64,000 nucleotides of DNA from Photobacterium kishitanii (GTDB lineage Bacteria > Pseudomonadota > Gammaproteobacteria > Enterobacterales > Vibrionaceae): contig NZ_PYON01000020.1 of assembly GCF_003026355.1 (NCBI RefSeq), forward strand, positions 1-64,000, in the 5' to 3' direction. Positions 55,720 through 64,000 of the stretch are shown here, piece by piece. Below the pieces are notes generated by a model. That model saw only the letters and a program-made list of their open reading frames with translations, was not told where the DNA came from and did not search any database. Made by a program: the position numbers and the translations under genes. How positions within the stretch are numbered: position 1 is the first letter of the stretch; each line of letters opens with the position of its first letter.

Positions 55720-56379
55720 TTATGATTGCTTAGCTATTAATGCCATCGCGATTTGTGTCTCGTTATGATGACTATCAAACTGCTGCATCACGGCTAACCA
55801 TTGCTGCGCTTGCGACATATCCCCTGCTTGTAATGCTGCTTGTATAGCGTCACGATATACCCAAGCCGTAGCACCAAACGGCTGTTGAATAAATGTCGGT
55901 TCACTCAATAGTGTTAAATAGAGATCATAACCACGGTCAAAATGATTAAACATTGTCGGTAATGACGTATATGTCACCGCGGCCATTACCTGAGATAAAT
56001 AACCTTCAGGTAATCCCTGTATTCGCTGCTGCTGATCAACATCTAGCGGCAGCGTATCTAACATCGATAGCCCCTTATCTATTGTTGCCAACCCTTGCTC
56101 GGTATATTTCATTTTTTTCCATGGTAAAAAAGCCTCACGACCTTGTAAGGTTTGAGTACTACCAAGATAAACCAGCGATAATGGTTTTGCCCCTTGTTGT
56201 TCAATGAGCTGAACTAAGGATTGATACGCAGATTCAACCTTAGCGTCGTCACCAACAACAGCTTCGTTATACTCTGAAATAATATTAGGGGTTGGGTTAG
56301 CATTTACTGGTATTGCAGTAAGTGTTATCGAAGTAAAAAATAATACTTTTAATACGGAGGTAGTCATCATTCTGTCCAT
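55720..56379 (-). CDS. Periplasmic helical protein, first gene of the ABC-LytTR operon
   Basis: About 219 residues; start choice among three nearby ATGs (codons 1, 4, 5) is uncertain. Signal peptide (VLKVLFFTSITLTAIPVNA) and a mostly helical, TPR-like mature region (VESAYQSLVQLIEQQ, MSQAQQWLAVMQQF). No catalytic motif. Its promoter-proximal position, followed directly by the ABC ATPase, suggests an adaptor or cargo-recognition role. Not a known family to me. Confidence 0.72.
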   Translation of the reverse strand: MDRMMTTSVLKVLFFTSITLTAIPVNANPTPNIISEYNEAVVGDDAKVESAYQSLVQLIEQQGAKPLSLVYLGSTQTLQGREAFLPWKKMKYTEQGLATIDKGLSMLDTLPLDVDQQQRIQGLPEGYLSQVMAAVTYTSLPTMFNHFDRGYDLYLTLLSEPTFIQQPFGATAWVYRDAIQAALQAGDMSQAQQWLAVMQQFDSHHNETQIAMALIAKQS

Positions 56380-56437
56380 GTTAGCAACTCAATGACGACA
56401 TATTATGAGGAAATTCGGGGTGACGCAGAAAAAAGCG

Positions 56438-56466
56438 ACCAATGGTAATATACCGAGATAAACGGT
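56438..56466 (-). promoter_or_regulatory. Paired LytTR-box-like direct repeats upstream of the operon
   Basis: On the minus strand ACCGTTTAT (56458-56466) fits the LytTR consensus [TA][AC][CA]GTTN[AG][TG] fully; ACCATTGGT (56438-56446) fits except for one base. They are in direct orientation 20 bp apart (two helical turns), as expected for a LytTR dimer. CATAAT near 56400 could be the -10, with only a weak -35, fitting activation. Likely target of the operon's own response regulator. Confidence 0.6.
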
Positions 56467-56504
56467 AATAAAGAAACCAGCGAGTTAAAAAAGAGGTTAT
56501 ATGT

Positions 56505-56542
56505 GTATATCAAAGAGAGCCTAATGCATCCCTTTGATATAC
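56505..56542. terminator. Hairpin after the 156-aa membrane protein gene
   Basis: GTATATCAAAG / CTTTGATATAC, 11-bp perfect stem with a 16-base loop just beyond the 3' end of the gene at 56553. No clear T-run. Confidence 0.45.
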
Positions 56543-56552
56543 CATAATACGA

Positions 56553-57023
56553 TTAAGTATGACTCATTCGGCTGACAATAATATTATTAATTACCATAAC
56601 AACGAAGAGCAAAATAAATGTCACAAATACAATGGGTACACCATATTGTAGCGATAAAACACAAAGGTTATCTAAGCTAGATGAGATTAACCTACCAGAA
56701 GAAAACTCTGATAAAACAATCGCGTTAATAACACTTAAGCCAGAGAATAGACTCAACAGACACAATGTTCTGTATGAATTTCTTTTTATGGTGAATAATT
56801 GATTACTACGGCTTGCTTCAAATAATAATTTTTGTCCCAAAATGTATGACACAATAAGCAATAATGTGCTATAGAAAAGAGAGAAAACAAAAATAGAAAT
56901 AGGATAAAGTTCTTTACTTGAGCCTAACAAATAAACAAATTTTGCTGCTTCTAAAGCACTAAAAAAAACAACCGCCGATAAAGAATAAAATACTATTTGG
57001 CGAATAAGCTTATGAGTATTCAT
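56553..57023 (-). CDS. Four-helix membrane protein, unknown function
   Basis: 156 residues with four hydrophobic segments (near 10-30, 42-65, 85-105, 125-150) and a positively charged loop after the second (SNQLFTIKRNSYR). No motif recognised. It is codirectional with and upstream of the seven-gene operon, but a hairpin and ~170 bases with the LytTR boxes separate them. Confidence 0.62.
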   Translation of the reverse strand: MNTHKLIRQIVFYSLSAVVFFSALEAAKFVYLLGSSKELYPISIFVFSLFYSTLLLIVSYILGQKLLFEASRSNQLFTIKRNSYRTLCLLSLFSGLSVINAIVLSEFSSGRLISSSLDNLCVLSLQYGVPIVFVTFILLFVVMVINNIIVSRMSHT

Positions 57024-57268
57024 TTAAATAATCCATTCAAAAAAAATAAATATAAAACATTTTGGCTTTAATTTCTTAAGTATTATTAAATTTATTCATA
57101 AGTAGCATTCCAGAAGCCCCCTCCCCCATAGAAATCACTCAACCTTACCTGATGGATCCTTATATGAGTTAAAGTATATGTGATTATATGAATACTAAGT
57201 GCGTAACAGCTCAAGCCAACATAGTTACAACGTCACTTTTTAAAGTAAGTAAAATTCACATAAAAAGA
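57024..57268. other. Gene-free region (part of 57024-57366)
   Basis: About 340 bases lie between the flanking genes, ending in the adhP terminator. I see no ORF or further element in the rest. Confidence 0.4.
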
Positions 57269-57306
57269 AATCAGTGGTTGTAATGTAAATATTACAATCA
57301 CTGATT
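57269..57306 (-). terminator. adhP terminator
   Basis: AATCAGTGGTTGTAAT / ATTACAATCACTGATT, a 16-bp stem with one mismatch and a 6-base loop. On the minus strand TTTCTTTTTAT follows. Confidence 0.75.
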
Positions 57307-57366
57307 ACTTTAAACAGCTATTATTTATATTTCAACAATATAGAACAAAGATAATAGAATTTCTCT

Positions 57367-58383
57367 TTATTCAAAATCCATCACAATACGACCTGTAACA
57401 CTTCCTTTTTCAAGTTCCTCAAAAATCGTATTAATTTCTTCTAATTTTCTAACTTCAATGTTTGTTTTGACCTTACCTTGTGCCGCAAAATCAAGACATT
57501 CAGCTAAATCTCTACGAGTACCAACAATCGAACCCACTAATGTTATTCCATTAATAACTGTATCAAAAATAGGAACAGGCATATCCTCTGGCGGTAAACC
57601 AACTAATACTAATGTTCCACCTCTTCGAATCGATGCATACGCACTTTCAAAACCAGCTTTAGATACCGCTAAACAAATAGCAGCATGGACACCTGTACCT
57701 AATAATTCTTTTATTTTTATCTCAGGAGTCTCAATTTTAAAATCAATGAAATATTTAGCACCTAATGAAAGTGACAATTCTTTTTTATTTTCACCAGTAT
57801 CAACCGCAATAACATTTAATCCCATCGCTACTGCATACTGTATTGCTAAATGACCAAGACCGCCAACACCGACAATAGCAACCCAATCACCTGGTTTTGT
57901 TTTACTCACTTTCAATGCTTTATAAGATGTAACACCTGCACAAAATAAAGGTGCAGCTTCAATAAAACCTAATTCATCTGGAATTTTTACAACATAACGA
58001 GCATCAGCTTTACAATAGTCAGCATAACCGCCATCAACATGATATCCAGTATAAAGACAATCAGGACAAAGCGTTTCCTTTCCTTCTAAGCAATAGTCAC
58101 AATAGCCGCAGGCTGTATATAGAAATGGAACGCCAACCCGATCACCAATTTTTATATGCTCAACATTCTCGCCAACTTTAGTAACAATACCAACCCCTTC
58201 ATGGCCGGGAATTAAAGGCATTTTTGGCTTAACCGGCCAATCACCGTTACAAGCGTGAATATCCGTATGACATACACCGCACGCTTTAATGTTAACCAAT
58301 ACATCATTAACACCAATTGAGGGAACAACAACATTTTCAATAACGAGTTTCTTTTTAAACTCATGAGCAACTGCCGCTTTCAT
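57367..58383 (-). CDS. adhP: Zinc-dependent alcohol dehydrogenase (AdhP type)
   Basis: 338 residues, medium-chain dehydrogenase. Catalytic-zinc residues: Cys in KACGVCHTD and His in GHEGVG. Structural zinc: four Cys in [18 protein letters not shown]. Rossmann motif [13 protein letters not shown] with a following VDTG (Asp, NAD+). Ethanol/acetaldehyde interconversion is the family role. AAGGAT precedes the ATG. Its codon usage is noticeably AT-rich compared with neighbours. Confidence 0.95.
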   Translation of the reverse strand: MKAAVAHEFKKKLVIENVVVPSIGVNDVLVNIKACGVCHTDIHACNGDWPVKPKMPLIPGHEGVGIVTKVGENVEHIKIGDRVGVPFLYTACGYCDYCLEGKETLCPDCLYTGYHVDGGYADYCKADARYVVKIPDELGFIEAAPLFCAGVTSYKALKVSKTKPGDWVAIVGVGGLGHLAIQYAVAMGLNVIAVDTGENKKELSLSLGAKYFIDFKIETPEIKIKELLGTGVHAAICLAVSKAGFESAYASIRRGGTLVLVGLPPEDMPVPIFDTVINGITLVGSIVGTRRDLAECLDFAAQGKVKTNIEVRKLEEINTIFEELEKGSVTGRIVMDFE

Positions 58384-58941
58384 ATATAATATCCTTTTTT
58401 GAATGCGATATAAAAATTAAGTTACAGACACGAATACATTAATATCCAATTTAAAGATATTAAAACCAATGACAGAAATTTGTAATAAAAATCAATTCCA
58501 ATAAAAACGAAACCAAACATTATAATTATTTTAATATTCGAATTTAATATAAAAAGACTCTATAGATACTCTTTCTAGTTGAAAGTGTATAAATAAATAT
58601 TTCATTATCCATTGATATTGAAATTTTTATTTATTGAACTGTGTGATTGATTTGATGCAATGATATTCTACCCTATTTTAGAGAAGATCAATCACTTAAA
58701 AAGTAATTAACCATTACCAAATTAATAAGATATTGGTGGCATATTAATTTATAAAGTAACAAGACTGAAATGAACTTAAAACACATCAACTGAATGCGAA
58801 TAATATCCACTTTATGTAAGTAAATATTGAAGTTACACACATCGATAGTTTTGACGATAGATGAATAATTTTTACAAGATTGCGCAATTTGTCATTACAC
58901 AATCAAGATCTTTAGCGGGATATAAAATATATGGATAACAT
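58384..58941. other. Gene-free region upstream of adhP
   Basis: About 560 very AT-rich bases. No ORF with a ribosome-binding site and no strong hairpin seen. Should hold the adhP promoter. Confidence 0.4.
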
Positions 58942-59328
58942 TTAGGTATAATAGAGCCAAAAAGATCCACCAATAAAAGAGCATATATATACAATTGAGC
59001 CATATGTATATTTACGAATAGATCTTAAATATAGCATTGCAACATATCGAACTTCATTTGCATCTTTACCTTTCGAATCAAGCATTTTTTCGGCTATCTT
59101 TGACTGGTGTCTACAAAGAATCAACAAATAAAGAGCTGATATACAAGCTTGCCAAAAAACGAACTCTCCCATATCTAATTCATAAATAAGCCAAGACCAA
59201 AAGAGACCATACGGAATTAATATCCATACAACTCCCCAAAATAACTCATCTATAGATACAATATGGAGTATATTAATTACAAAGAAAATTGAGACTATCA
59301 TACAAAATAAAAATAAAATAATTATCAC
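58942..59328 (-). CDS. Small membrane protein, unknown function
   Basis: 128 residues with four hydrophobic segments (MIIILFLFCMIVSIFFVINI at the start) and a polar loop (HQSKIAEKMLDSKGKDANEV). Very AT-rich. No family recognised. Possibly a recently acquired or poorly conserved gene. Confidence 0.55.
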   Translation of the reverse strand: MIIILFLFCMIVSIFFVINILHIVSIDELFWGVVWILIPYGLFWSWLIYELDMGEFVFWQACISALYLLILCRHQSKIAEKMLDSKGKDANEVRYVAMLYLRSIRKYTYGSIVYICSFIGGSFWLYYT

Positions 59329-59797
59329 ATAAACTCCAACAAACTATTTATTCTATAATAAAGCTCACTTTTGTTTTACAACGCATTTCAATAAAGCATA
59401 AAAACACAAGAGATACCAATAAAGAATACACTAATATATATAACTCTACATGCATAATAAAACGGAAGGAAATGTGATATTGGTTCATTATATTATAAAA
59501 CCGACTAATAAAATCCATTTAAAGAATTAATCAATCTTATTATTTCTCGCTTTTCGAAACATGGCCTCCCACTATTCATATTCTCCTTTACCTCGAACCT
59601 GTAAAGATAGTAACTCCCTCTATTACTCAGTTATTTGCTAATGATGATTAACCTCTTAACTGGTTAAACTACCAATAAACTCTTATTGGCATCTCAACGA
59701 ATGACAATAACGAACCTTTTATACGTTATTTTAAGTACGTAAAACCTAATACCTAACTATAATTAGCAGTAGACTATTCACTGAGGTATTTATTGTT
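59329..59797. other. Gene-free region
   Basis: About 470 AT-rich bases with no convincing ORF. I see only short palindromic segments (for example AATAAACTCTTATT near 59676). Confidence 0.4.
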
Positions 59798-60094
59798 ATG
59801 TATAATAAAACAGTAACATGTGCCATTAAAGGTGATATTCATCACAAGTTAATTTTTACCATTAATCCTACTGGATATTTAATCGTTGAAATTAAACATA
59901 AAAATTATAAAGCTAATTTCAATGATTTGTTTTTTTTTAACCATGAAAAAACAACAGATCTAGTCTGTATTGAGGATGGCACAGTAAAGCACCTATGTTG
60001 GAATCTGTTGATGTATAAAAATGATGCCACCAAACTGAACGTAGCAATTGATAATGCTATAGATGAGTATGAAGTAATAATGCGAGATCTATAA
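59798..60094 (+). CDS. Conserved hypothetical protein, paralogue of the gene at 63512
   Basis: 98 residues, no signal or membrane segment. It shares a scattered pattern with the product of 63512-63805: NPTGYLIVEI versus IPTGKLEVTI, LVCIED versus LVCREA, LCWNLL versus VCWQLD, and a common ending in MRxL. Function unknown; likely a small cytoplasmic protein. Lone gene, weak AGGTATT-type site before the ATG. Confidence 0.72.
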   Translation: MYNKTVTCAIKGDIHHKLIFTINPTGYLIVEIKHKNYKANFNDLFFFNHEKTTDLVCIEDGTVKHLCWNLLMYKNDATKLNVAIDNAIDEYEVIMRDL

Positions 60095-60342
60095 CACACT
60101 TCAAAATCAACGTCAGATTCTGCAGATTAACTAAAAATACGAAAGCTCATATTTATCACCTAAAAACTAACAGAACATATAGATAATATGATGCTTTCAT
60201 TCTTTAGCTGTAACTCTCACTACCAGCAACAATCACCAGTGCCTACGACAAACAACCAACTTTATTTACAGTACTTGCAAAACAATTACGATCATAGTAA
60301 ATAATATGCATATTAAATTTAATAAGCAAAGGACTGTCTTTA

Positions 60343-60492
60343 ATGAAAAGAAAAACAAAGCTTTCTCGGTACTACAGTGAACTTAAGCATATCGAACGAC
60401 AAAACCCAGATTCAACACTTTTAATCGCAAGCGTGATTGCTCGATTAAAAGAAATTAAAGAAGAATTAAAGCAGACAAAAGAACTCGCCTAA
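60343..60492 (+). CDS. 49-aa charged small protein
   Basis: A short ORF starting MKRKTKLSRYYSELKHIERQ and ending in a Lys/Glu-rich helix (KEIKEELKQTKELA). AAAGGA lies nine bases before the ATG. A small hairpin follows the stop. Strongly helical and basic; no family recognised. Ribosome-binding site, codon composition and the following hairpin support it. Confidence 0.6.
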   Translation: MKRKTKLSRYYSELKHIERQNPDSTLLIASVIARLKEIKEELKQTKELA

Positions 60493-60514
60493 GAATCCTA
60501 AAGTGAAAGCTAAC

Positions 60515-60533
60515 GGCAGGAGTTAATCCTGCC
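60515..60533 (+). terminator. Hairpin after the 49-aa gene
   Basis: GGCAGGA / TCCTGCC with a 5-base loop, followed by TATTTAG; weak terminator. Confidence 0.5.
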
Positions 60534-60601
60534 TATTTAGCACCACAAATGAATTATACTAATTCAGATAAATGTATAATCATTATGCGTACTCAATAAA
60601 A

Positions 60602-60883
60602 TTAAGTACGGTATAATACCTTAATGATATGGTAACCAAATTTAGTTTTAATTGGACCAATCGGCTCTAGCACTTTACCGCTAAATACAGCCTTATCAAA
60701 CGCTGGCACCATCGCACCTTTTTTGAACTCGCCTAAATCTCCACCTTTTTTACCTGATGGACAAGTAGAATATTTTTTTGCAAGCGTCTGAAATTTAGCA
60801 CCTTTTTTAAGTTGCCCAAGAATATCATCTGCTTGTTCTTTATGTTTTACTAAAATGTGAAGTGCTGCTGCTGTTGAAGCCAT
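60602..60883 (-). CDS. ppiC: Parvulin-type peptidyl-prolyl isomerase C
   Basis: 93 residues, the same length as E. coli PpiC and visibly close to it. The single parvulin domain carries [43 protein letters not shown] and the end [12 protein letters not shown]. It catalyses cis-trans isomerisation of prolyl bonds in the cytoplasm. No partner gene. Confidence 0.96.
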   Translation of the reverse strand: MASTAAALHILVKHKEQADDILGQLKKGAKFQTLAKKYSTCPSGKKGGDLGEFKKGAMVPAFDKAVFSGKVLEPIGPIKTKFGYHIIKVLYRT

Positions 60884-61084
60884 GCTTAATAAACCTATGA
60901 TCGCTATACTATGAAGGTCTTGCTAATGTATTAATTATCGCATTAGTTAGTATAAAATGCTAATAATCACGTTATGTTATAACATTGAAAAAATGAAAAA
61001 ATTTAAAGGCTTACAAATCAAATAATCTATCTATAATAGCTCTATTCACTTTCCATTCATGGCTACTTGGTTACAGTTATAAAT

Positions 61085-61435
61085 ATGAAAAAACATTGCA
61101 AATATTTATATCTTATTGGATTTATCAGCATCTTTAGTTGTCAGGTGTTTGCTGCGCCTAGTGCTGATATCGATGAACATCACGATAATGTCATGGATGC
61201 GGTAGCCCAAGGACTGATACAACCTTTCTCTGCGCTCCAACATAAAGTCCACCAACAGTTATTAGCTCGTATTATTCGCGTTGAATTAGACAAAGATGAT
61301 GATGAATGGATCTACGAATTAAAGCTTATTGATGCTAACAATAATATAATAAAAGTCGAGTATGAAGCCCGTACTCTTAAAATGATAGAAATAAAAGGAC
61401 GCCATCTTGAAAGTGTTCTTAAGGTTCCAGAATGA
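61085..61435 (+). CDS. PepSY-domain periplasmic protein of the PhoPQ/CarRS-type cluster
   Basis: 116 residues from ATG 61085; an upstream TTG extension is unlikely. Signal peptide (YLIGFISIFSCQVFA), then a PepSY-like domain with RIIRVELDKDDDEWIYELKL and IIKVEYEARTLKMIEIKG. Such proteins often accompany two-component systems in marine gammaproteobacteria and may modulate the kinase sensor domain. Overlaps the response-regulator gene by four bases (ATGA). Confidence 0.82.
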   Translation: MKKHCKYLYLIGFISIFSCQVFAAPSADIDEHHDNVMDAVAQGLIQPFSALQHKVHQQLLARIIRVELDKDDDEWIYELKLIDANNNIIKVEYEARTLKMIEIKGRHLESVLKVPE

Positions 61436-62091
61436 AAATTTTAGTCGTAGAAGATGATATTACATTAGGTGAGCAAATTGTCACCGGTTTAGAACAAAAT
61501 GGGTGGGTTGCCGAGCACTCTGCCGATGGTATCGATGCACTATATCGCGCAACCTCTGAACCATGGGATGCGATTGTACTTGATTTAGGCTTACCTAAAC
61601 TTGATGGTATCACTGTCCTTAAAGGTATCCGTGAAGAAAACGTTAACTGCCCTGTTGTAATTCTCAGCGCACGAAATGAGCTCACTCAACGTGTTGATGG
61701 TTTAAACGCCGGTGCTGATGATTACTTAACCAAACCTTTTCAAATGGTGGAGTTAATTGCTCGTGTTCGCGCTCAATTACGCCGCGCTACAGGTAATGTT
61801 TCACCAGTCATCCAAGCTGGCGAGTTAAGTTTAGATACCCGTACCTCAAAGGTAACATGGCAAAATCAAGTGATTGATTTAACAGCTCTTGAGTTTAAAG
61901 TCTTATCGTATTTAATGCACAATACTGACAAAGTAATCTCTCGTACGGAGTTAGTTGAACATATTTACAAACAAGATTTCGATCGTGACTCTAATACTAT
62001 TGAAGTATTTATTGGTCGTATTCGTCGAAAAATTGGTAATGATGTAATCAAGACTGTTCGCGGTCTTGGATATCGTATCAATGCTAACTAA
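61432..62091 (+). CDS. OmpR/PhoP-family response regulator
   Basis: 219 residues. Receiver domain: VVEDD, phospho-acceptor Asp in IVLDLGLPKLDG, LSARNE, GADDYLTKPF. C-terminal winged-helix (TALEFKVLSYLMHN, RTELVEHIY, VFIGRIRRKI, VRGLGYRI). Closest in style to PhoP, QseB and CarR. Overlaps the kinase gene by 11 bases. Regulators of this type control lipid A modification genes such as eptA in related bacteria; a link to the eptA in this window is inference. Confidence 0.93.
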   Translation: MKILVVEDDITLGEQIVTGLEQNGWVAEHSADGIDALYRATSEPWDAIVLDLGLPKLDGITVLKGIREENVNCPVVILSARNELTQRVDGLNAGADDYLTKPFQMVELIARVRAQLRRATGNVSPVIQAGELSLDTRTSKVTWQNQVIDLTALEFKVLSYLMHNTDKVISRTELVEHIYKQDFDRDSNTIEVFIGRIRRKIGNDVIKTVRGLGYRINAN

Positions 62092-63418
62092 CCTATCGAA
62101 AAATCGCCAACCAAGTATCCGTAACCGACTGCTCATTGCAGCAGCAGTCTGGTTATTGGCGATTACATTATCAGCCGGCTATCTTGTCCCTACTTTTATC
62201 AAAACCTATCTAATTGAACAAGAAAAGTCACAGTTATACCTCTACATGGATCAAATTACCGCCCAAGTAGATATTGATAAACATGGCCAACTGTTTGTTG
62301 ATGGTCGCCTATCAAATCCTCGCTTTAATTTTCCATACAGTGGCTTATATTGGTCACTAAAGCTAAATAAACAAATATTAAGGTCACGTTCGTTATGGGA
62401 TACGACCATTAAAGGTAATGCCCAGAAAGGCTTTGAAGGCCCGAACAATCAATCCTTAATTGTCGTAAAACGTAAATTTAGCTTGCCTGACAGTGATTAT
62501 CCTATCGAGCTATCGGTTGCAGTCAATCAGGATAAGCTTCTAAAAACGCTACAAGAATTAACTCATGGGTTATGGGTTATTCTTACAATTATGGCGATTG
62601 GTATTTTAGTACTTACCACATTGCAAGTTAGTTGGTCATTATGGCCATTACGTAAACTGCGGAAAAACCTGATAGAAGTGCGTGAAGGTCATTCAACGGA
62701 ACTTACAGGTCTTTACCCTGTTGAAATTCAACCTGTAATTGATGACCTCAACGCTCTGTTATTTCATTACCAAGAATTATTATTACGCGCTAGAAACCAC
62801 TCTGGTAATTTATCACACGCGTTAAAAACGCCGATTGCGATTCTGAATAATGAAGTATCGTTATTAGACCCAGCCACACAAGCTAGACTCGCGCCAGCAC
62901 TGCAACAATTACAGCAACATATTGATTATCACTTAGGCCGTGCGCGCATGGCAGGAGCAATGAATATTCTGGCAGCTAAAACAGCGCTGTCACACCGCAT
63001 TGATGCAATTTCTCTTGCCATGGATAAAGTCTATGCACATCGAGGGGTTGTATTGGTCAATGAGCTTGATAGCGATGTCGTTATTGCCGTTGAAAAAAGC
63101 GATTTAGATGAAATGATAGGTAACCTAATCGAAAACAGCTATAAGTGGGCTAATAGCTTAATTCGTGTTTATCAAGAGCCGATTATAGACGGCCATATTG
63201 TATTAGTGATTGAAGATGATGGACCTGGTATTGCACGAGAAAAGTGCAAACAGGTGCTAAAGCGAGGAGTACGGTTGGATGAAAACACACCAGGAACAGG
63301 ACTAGGCCTCAACATTGTCAACGAACTAGCGCATAGTTACCGTGGCGATTTAGTACTAACGCATAGCTCCCTTGGTGGTTTAAAAGCTATGCTTTATCTA
63401 CCCATCCCACGTAATTGA
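62081..63418 (+). CDS. Two-component sensor histidine kinase (PhoQ/QseC/CarS-like)
   Basis: 445 residues from ATG 62081; an upstream in-frame TTG lies further inside the regulator gene. Two membrane helices (AAAVWLLAITLSAGYLVP and LWVILTIMAIGILVLTTLQV) flank a ~115-residue periplasmic domain. H-box SGNLSHALKTPIAIL (phospho-His), N-box LDEMIGNLIENSYKWA, G-boxes DDGPGI and GTGLGLNIV. Third gene of the PepSY-RR-HK operon, followed by a terminator. Confidence 0.93.
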   Translation: MLTNLSKNRQPSIRNRLLIAAAVWLLAITLSAGYLVPTFIKTYLIEQEKSQLYLYMDQITAQVDIDKHGQLFVDGRLSNPRFNFPYSGLYWSLKLNKQILRSRSLWDTTIKGNAQKGFEGPNNQSLIVVKRKFSLPDSDYPIELSVAVNQDKLLKTLQELTHGLWVILTIMAIGILVLTTLQVSWSLWPLRKLRKNLIEVREGHSTELTGLYPVEIQPVIDDLNALLFHYQELLLRARNHSGNLSHALKTPIAILNNEVSLLDPATQARLAPALQQLQQHIDYHLGRARMAGAMNILAAKTALSHRIDAISLAMDKVYAHRGVVLVNELDSDVVIAVEKSDLDEMIGNLIENSYKWANSLIRVYQEPIIDGHIVLVIEDDGPGIAREKCKQVLKRGVRLDENTPGTGLGLNIVNELAHSYRGDLVLTHSSLGGLKAMLYLPIPRN

Positions 63419-63444
63419 GTACTAATATATAAAATAGTCAATAA

Positions 63445-63476
63445 AAGCCCTACAACATACAACTATTGTAGGGCTT
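63445..63476. terminator. Bidirectional terminator after the kinase gene
   Basis: AAGCCCTACAA / TTGTAGGGCTT, 11-bp perfect stem, 10-base loop, A and T runs at the ends. Confidence 0.8.
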
Positions 63477-63511
63477 AATTTAGTTTAGTCATCATATTAT
63501 GTCCCTAGAAT

Positions 63512-63805
63512 CTACAACGCTCGCATTAGAATTTCGAAATCTTCTTGTGCAGACTCAATTAAGCATTCAAGTTCTTTAGCGTCTTTATTTGTAAGATCTA
63601 ATTGCCAACATACTTGTTCTGCTTCACGACAAACTAATAATGTTTTCATCCCTGCTTTATTAAACCATAACTGTGAAAATTCTGCTTCACATGATGAATC
63701 ATCTTCCATAATTGTCACTTCTAACTTCCCTGTAGGGATCACTCGTATACACGCATTACCCTGCTGACTACCACATAAAGTAAAATTTCGCTGTTCCACT
63801 AGCAT
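63512..63805 (-). CDS. Conserved hypothetical protein, paralogue of the gene at 59798
   Basis: 97 residues from ATG 63805, which has AAGGAG at nine bases; an ATG 17 codons upstream is not needed, and the trimmed protein matches the 98-residue paralogue. No signal or membrane segment; acidic. Conserved features with the paralogue include xPTGxLxV, LVCxE and xCWxL and a C-terminal MRxL. Function unknown. Confidence 0.75.
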   Translation of the reverse strand: MLVEQRNFTLCGSQQGNACIRVIPTGKLEVTIMEDDSSCEAEFSQLWFNKAGMKTLLVCREAEQVCWQLDLTNKDAKELECLIESAQEDFEILMRAL

Positions 63806-64000
63806 CACAGGCCTCTCCTTGTCTCTTATCAATGCAAATGTTGTGCATCCTGCCACATAACACTTCTAAGTGTAGATTCATAAATCCATGTTCGAGTAGT
63901 TTTTATAATTATTAATAAATTTATTATTTCAGATGGTTGACTATTTATGCTATCAATCATCATATAAAAGCAACAATTGCTATAGATTATTCAATAATTG

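Noticed and set aside
59676-59689. AATAAACTCTTATT inverted repeat as a regulatory site
   Set aside because: Arms are too short and AT-only to separate from background in this region.

Overview
This is AT-rich chromosomal DNA from a marine gammaproteobacterium, most likely a Vibrionaceae member close to Photobacterium or Vibrio. That placement rests on recognisable core genes (lpp, ppiC, yibL, cutA, nagA, pflB, msrPQ, a DUF368/PopT-type protein, a PepSY-RR-HK regulator cluster). It is inference from protein content: there is no rRNA or other marker, and no tRNA, rRNA or CRISPR array was seen.

Layout. 1-3.9 kb: leftward envelope genes (cation diffusion facilitator, lipoprotein, septation-protein-like membrane protein, lone DmsC-like membrane protein). 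4.0-13.6 kb: an accessory island. Four overlapping or abutting leftward genes encode a canonical tyrosine recombinase, a degenerate recombinase-like protein, a second canonical recombinase and a small HTH/coiled-coil protein. A near-consensus LexA (SOS) box sits 16 bp from the first start codon. Next to it is a 1370-residue protein with an N-terminal alpha/beta-hydrolase (lipase/esterase) domain, a P-loop STAND-type NTPase and a long repeat-like C-terminus, the architecture of an Avs-like or NLR-like anti-phage sensor. Related 28-bp sequences sharing CAGAAATGAGTT flank that gene. This is the most interesting region.

14-31 kb: nagA with a NagC-like operator, DUF368, SCO1, Lpp facing a Lpp-type L,D-transpeptidase, a fatty-acid desaturase, msrPQ, a Fur-box-preceded sitABCD-type metal ABC transporter, a MATE pump and a POT peptide permease. 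31-45 kb: orphan ETF-quinone oxidoreductase, glutathione transferase, a cardiolipin-synthase-like lipoprotein, eptA bounded by small repeated sequences and an 8-bp tandem repeat, orphan pflB, a DASS anion transporter, a MetF-like protein, cutA and yibL. 45-50 kb: acyl-CoA metabolism genes and poorly characterised envelope proteins.

49.8-56.4 kb: a tightly packed seven-gene operon: periplasmic protein, MacB/LolD-like ATPase, FtsX-like permease, LolA-like carrier, predicted beta-barrel, LytS-type kinase and LytTR response regulator. Two LytTR-box-like direct repeats 20 bp apart lie upstream of its first gene, suggesting a self-regulated trans-envelope lipid or lipoprotein export system. 56.5-64 kb: small membrane proteins, adhP, ppiC, a PepSY-RR-HK cluster and two paralogous ~98-residue proteins. 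Several very short probable membrane proteins are also listed.
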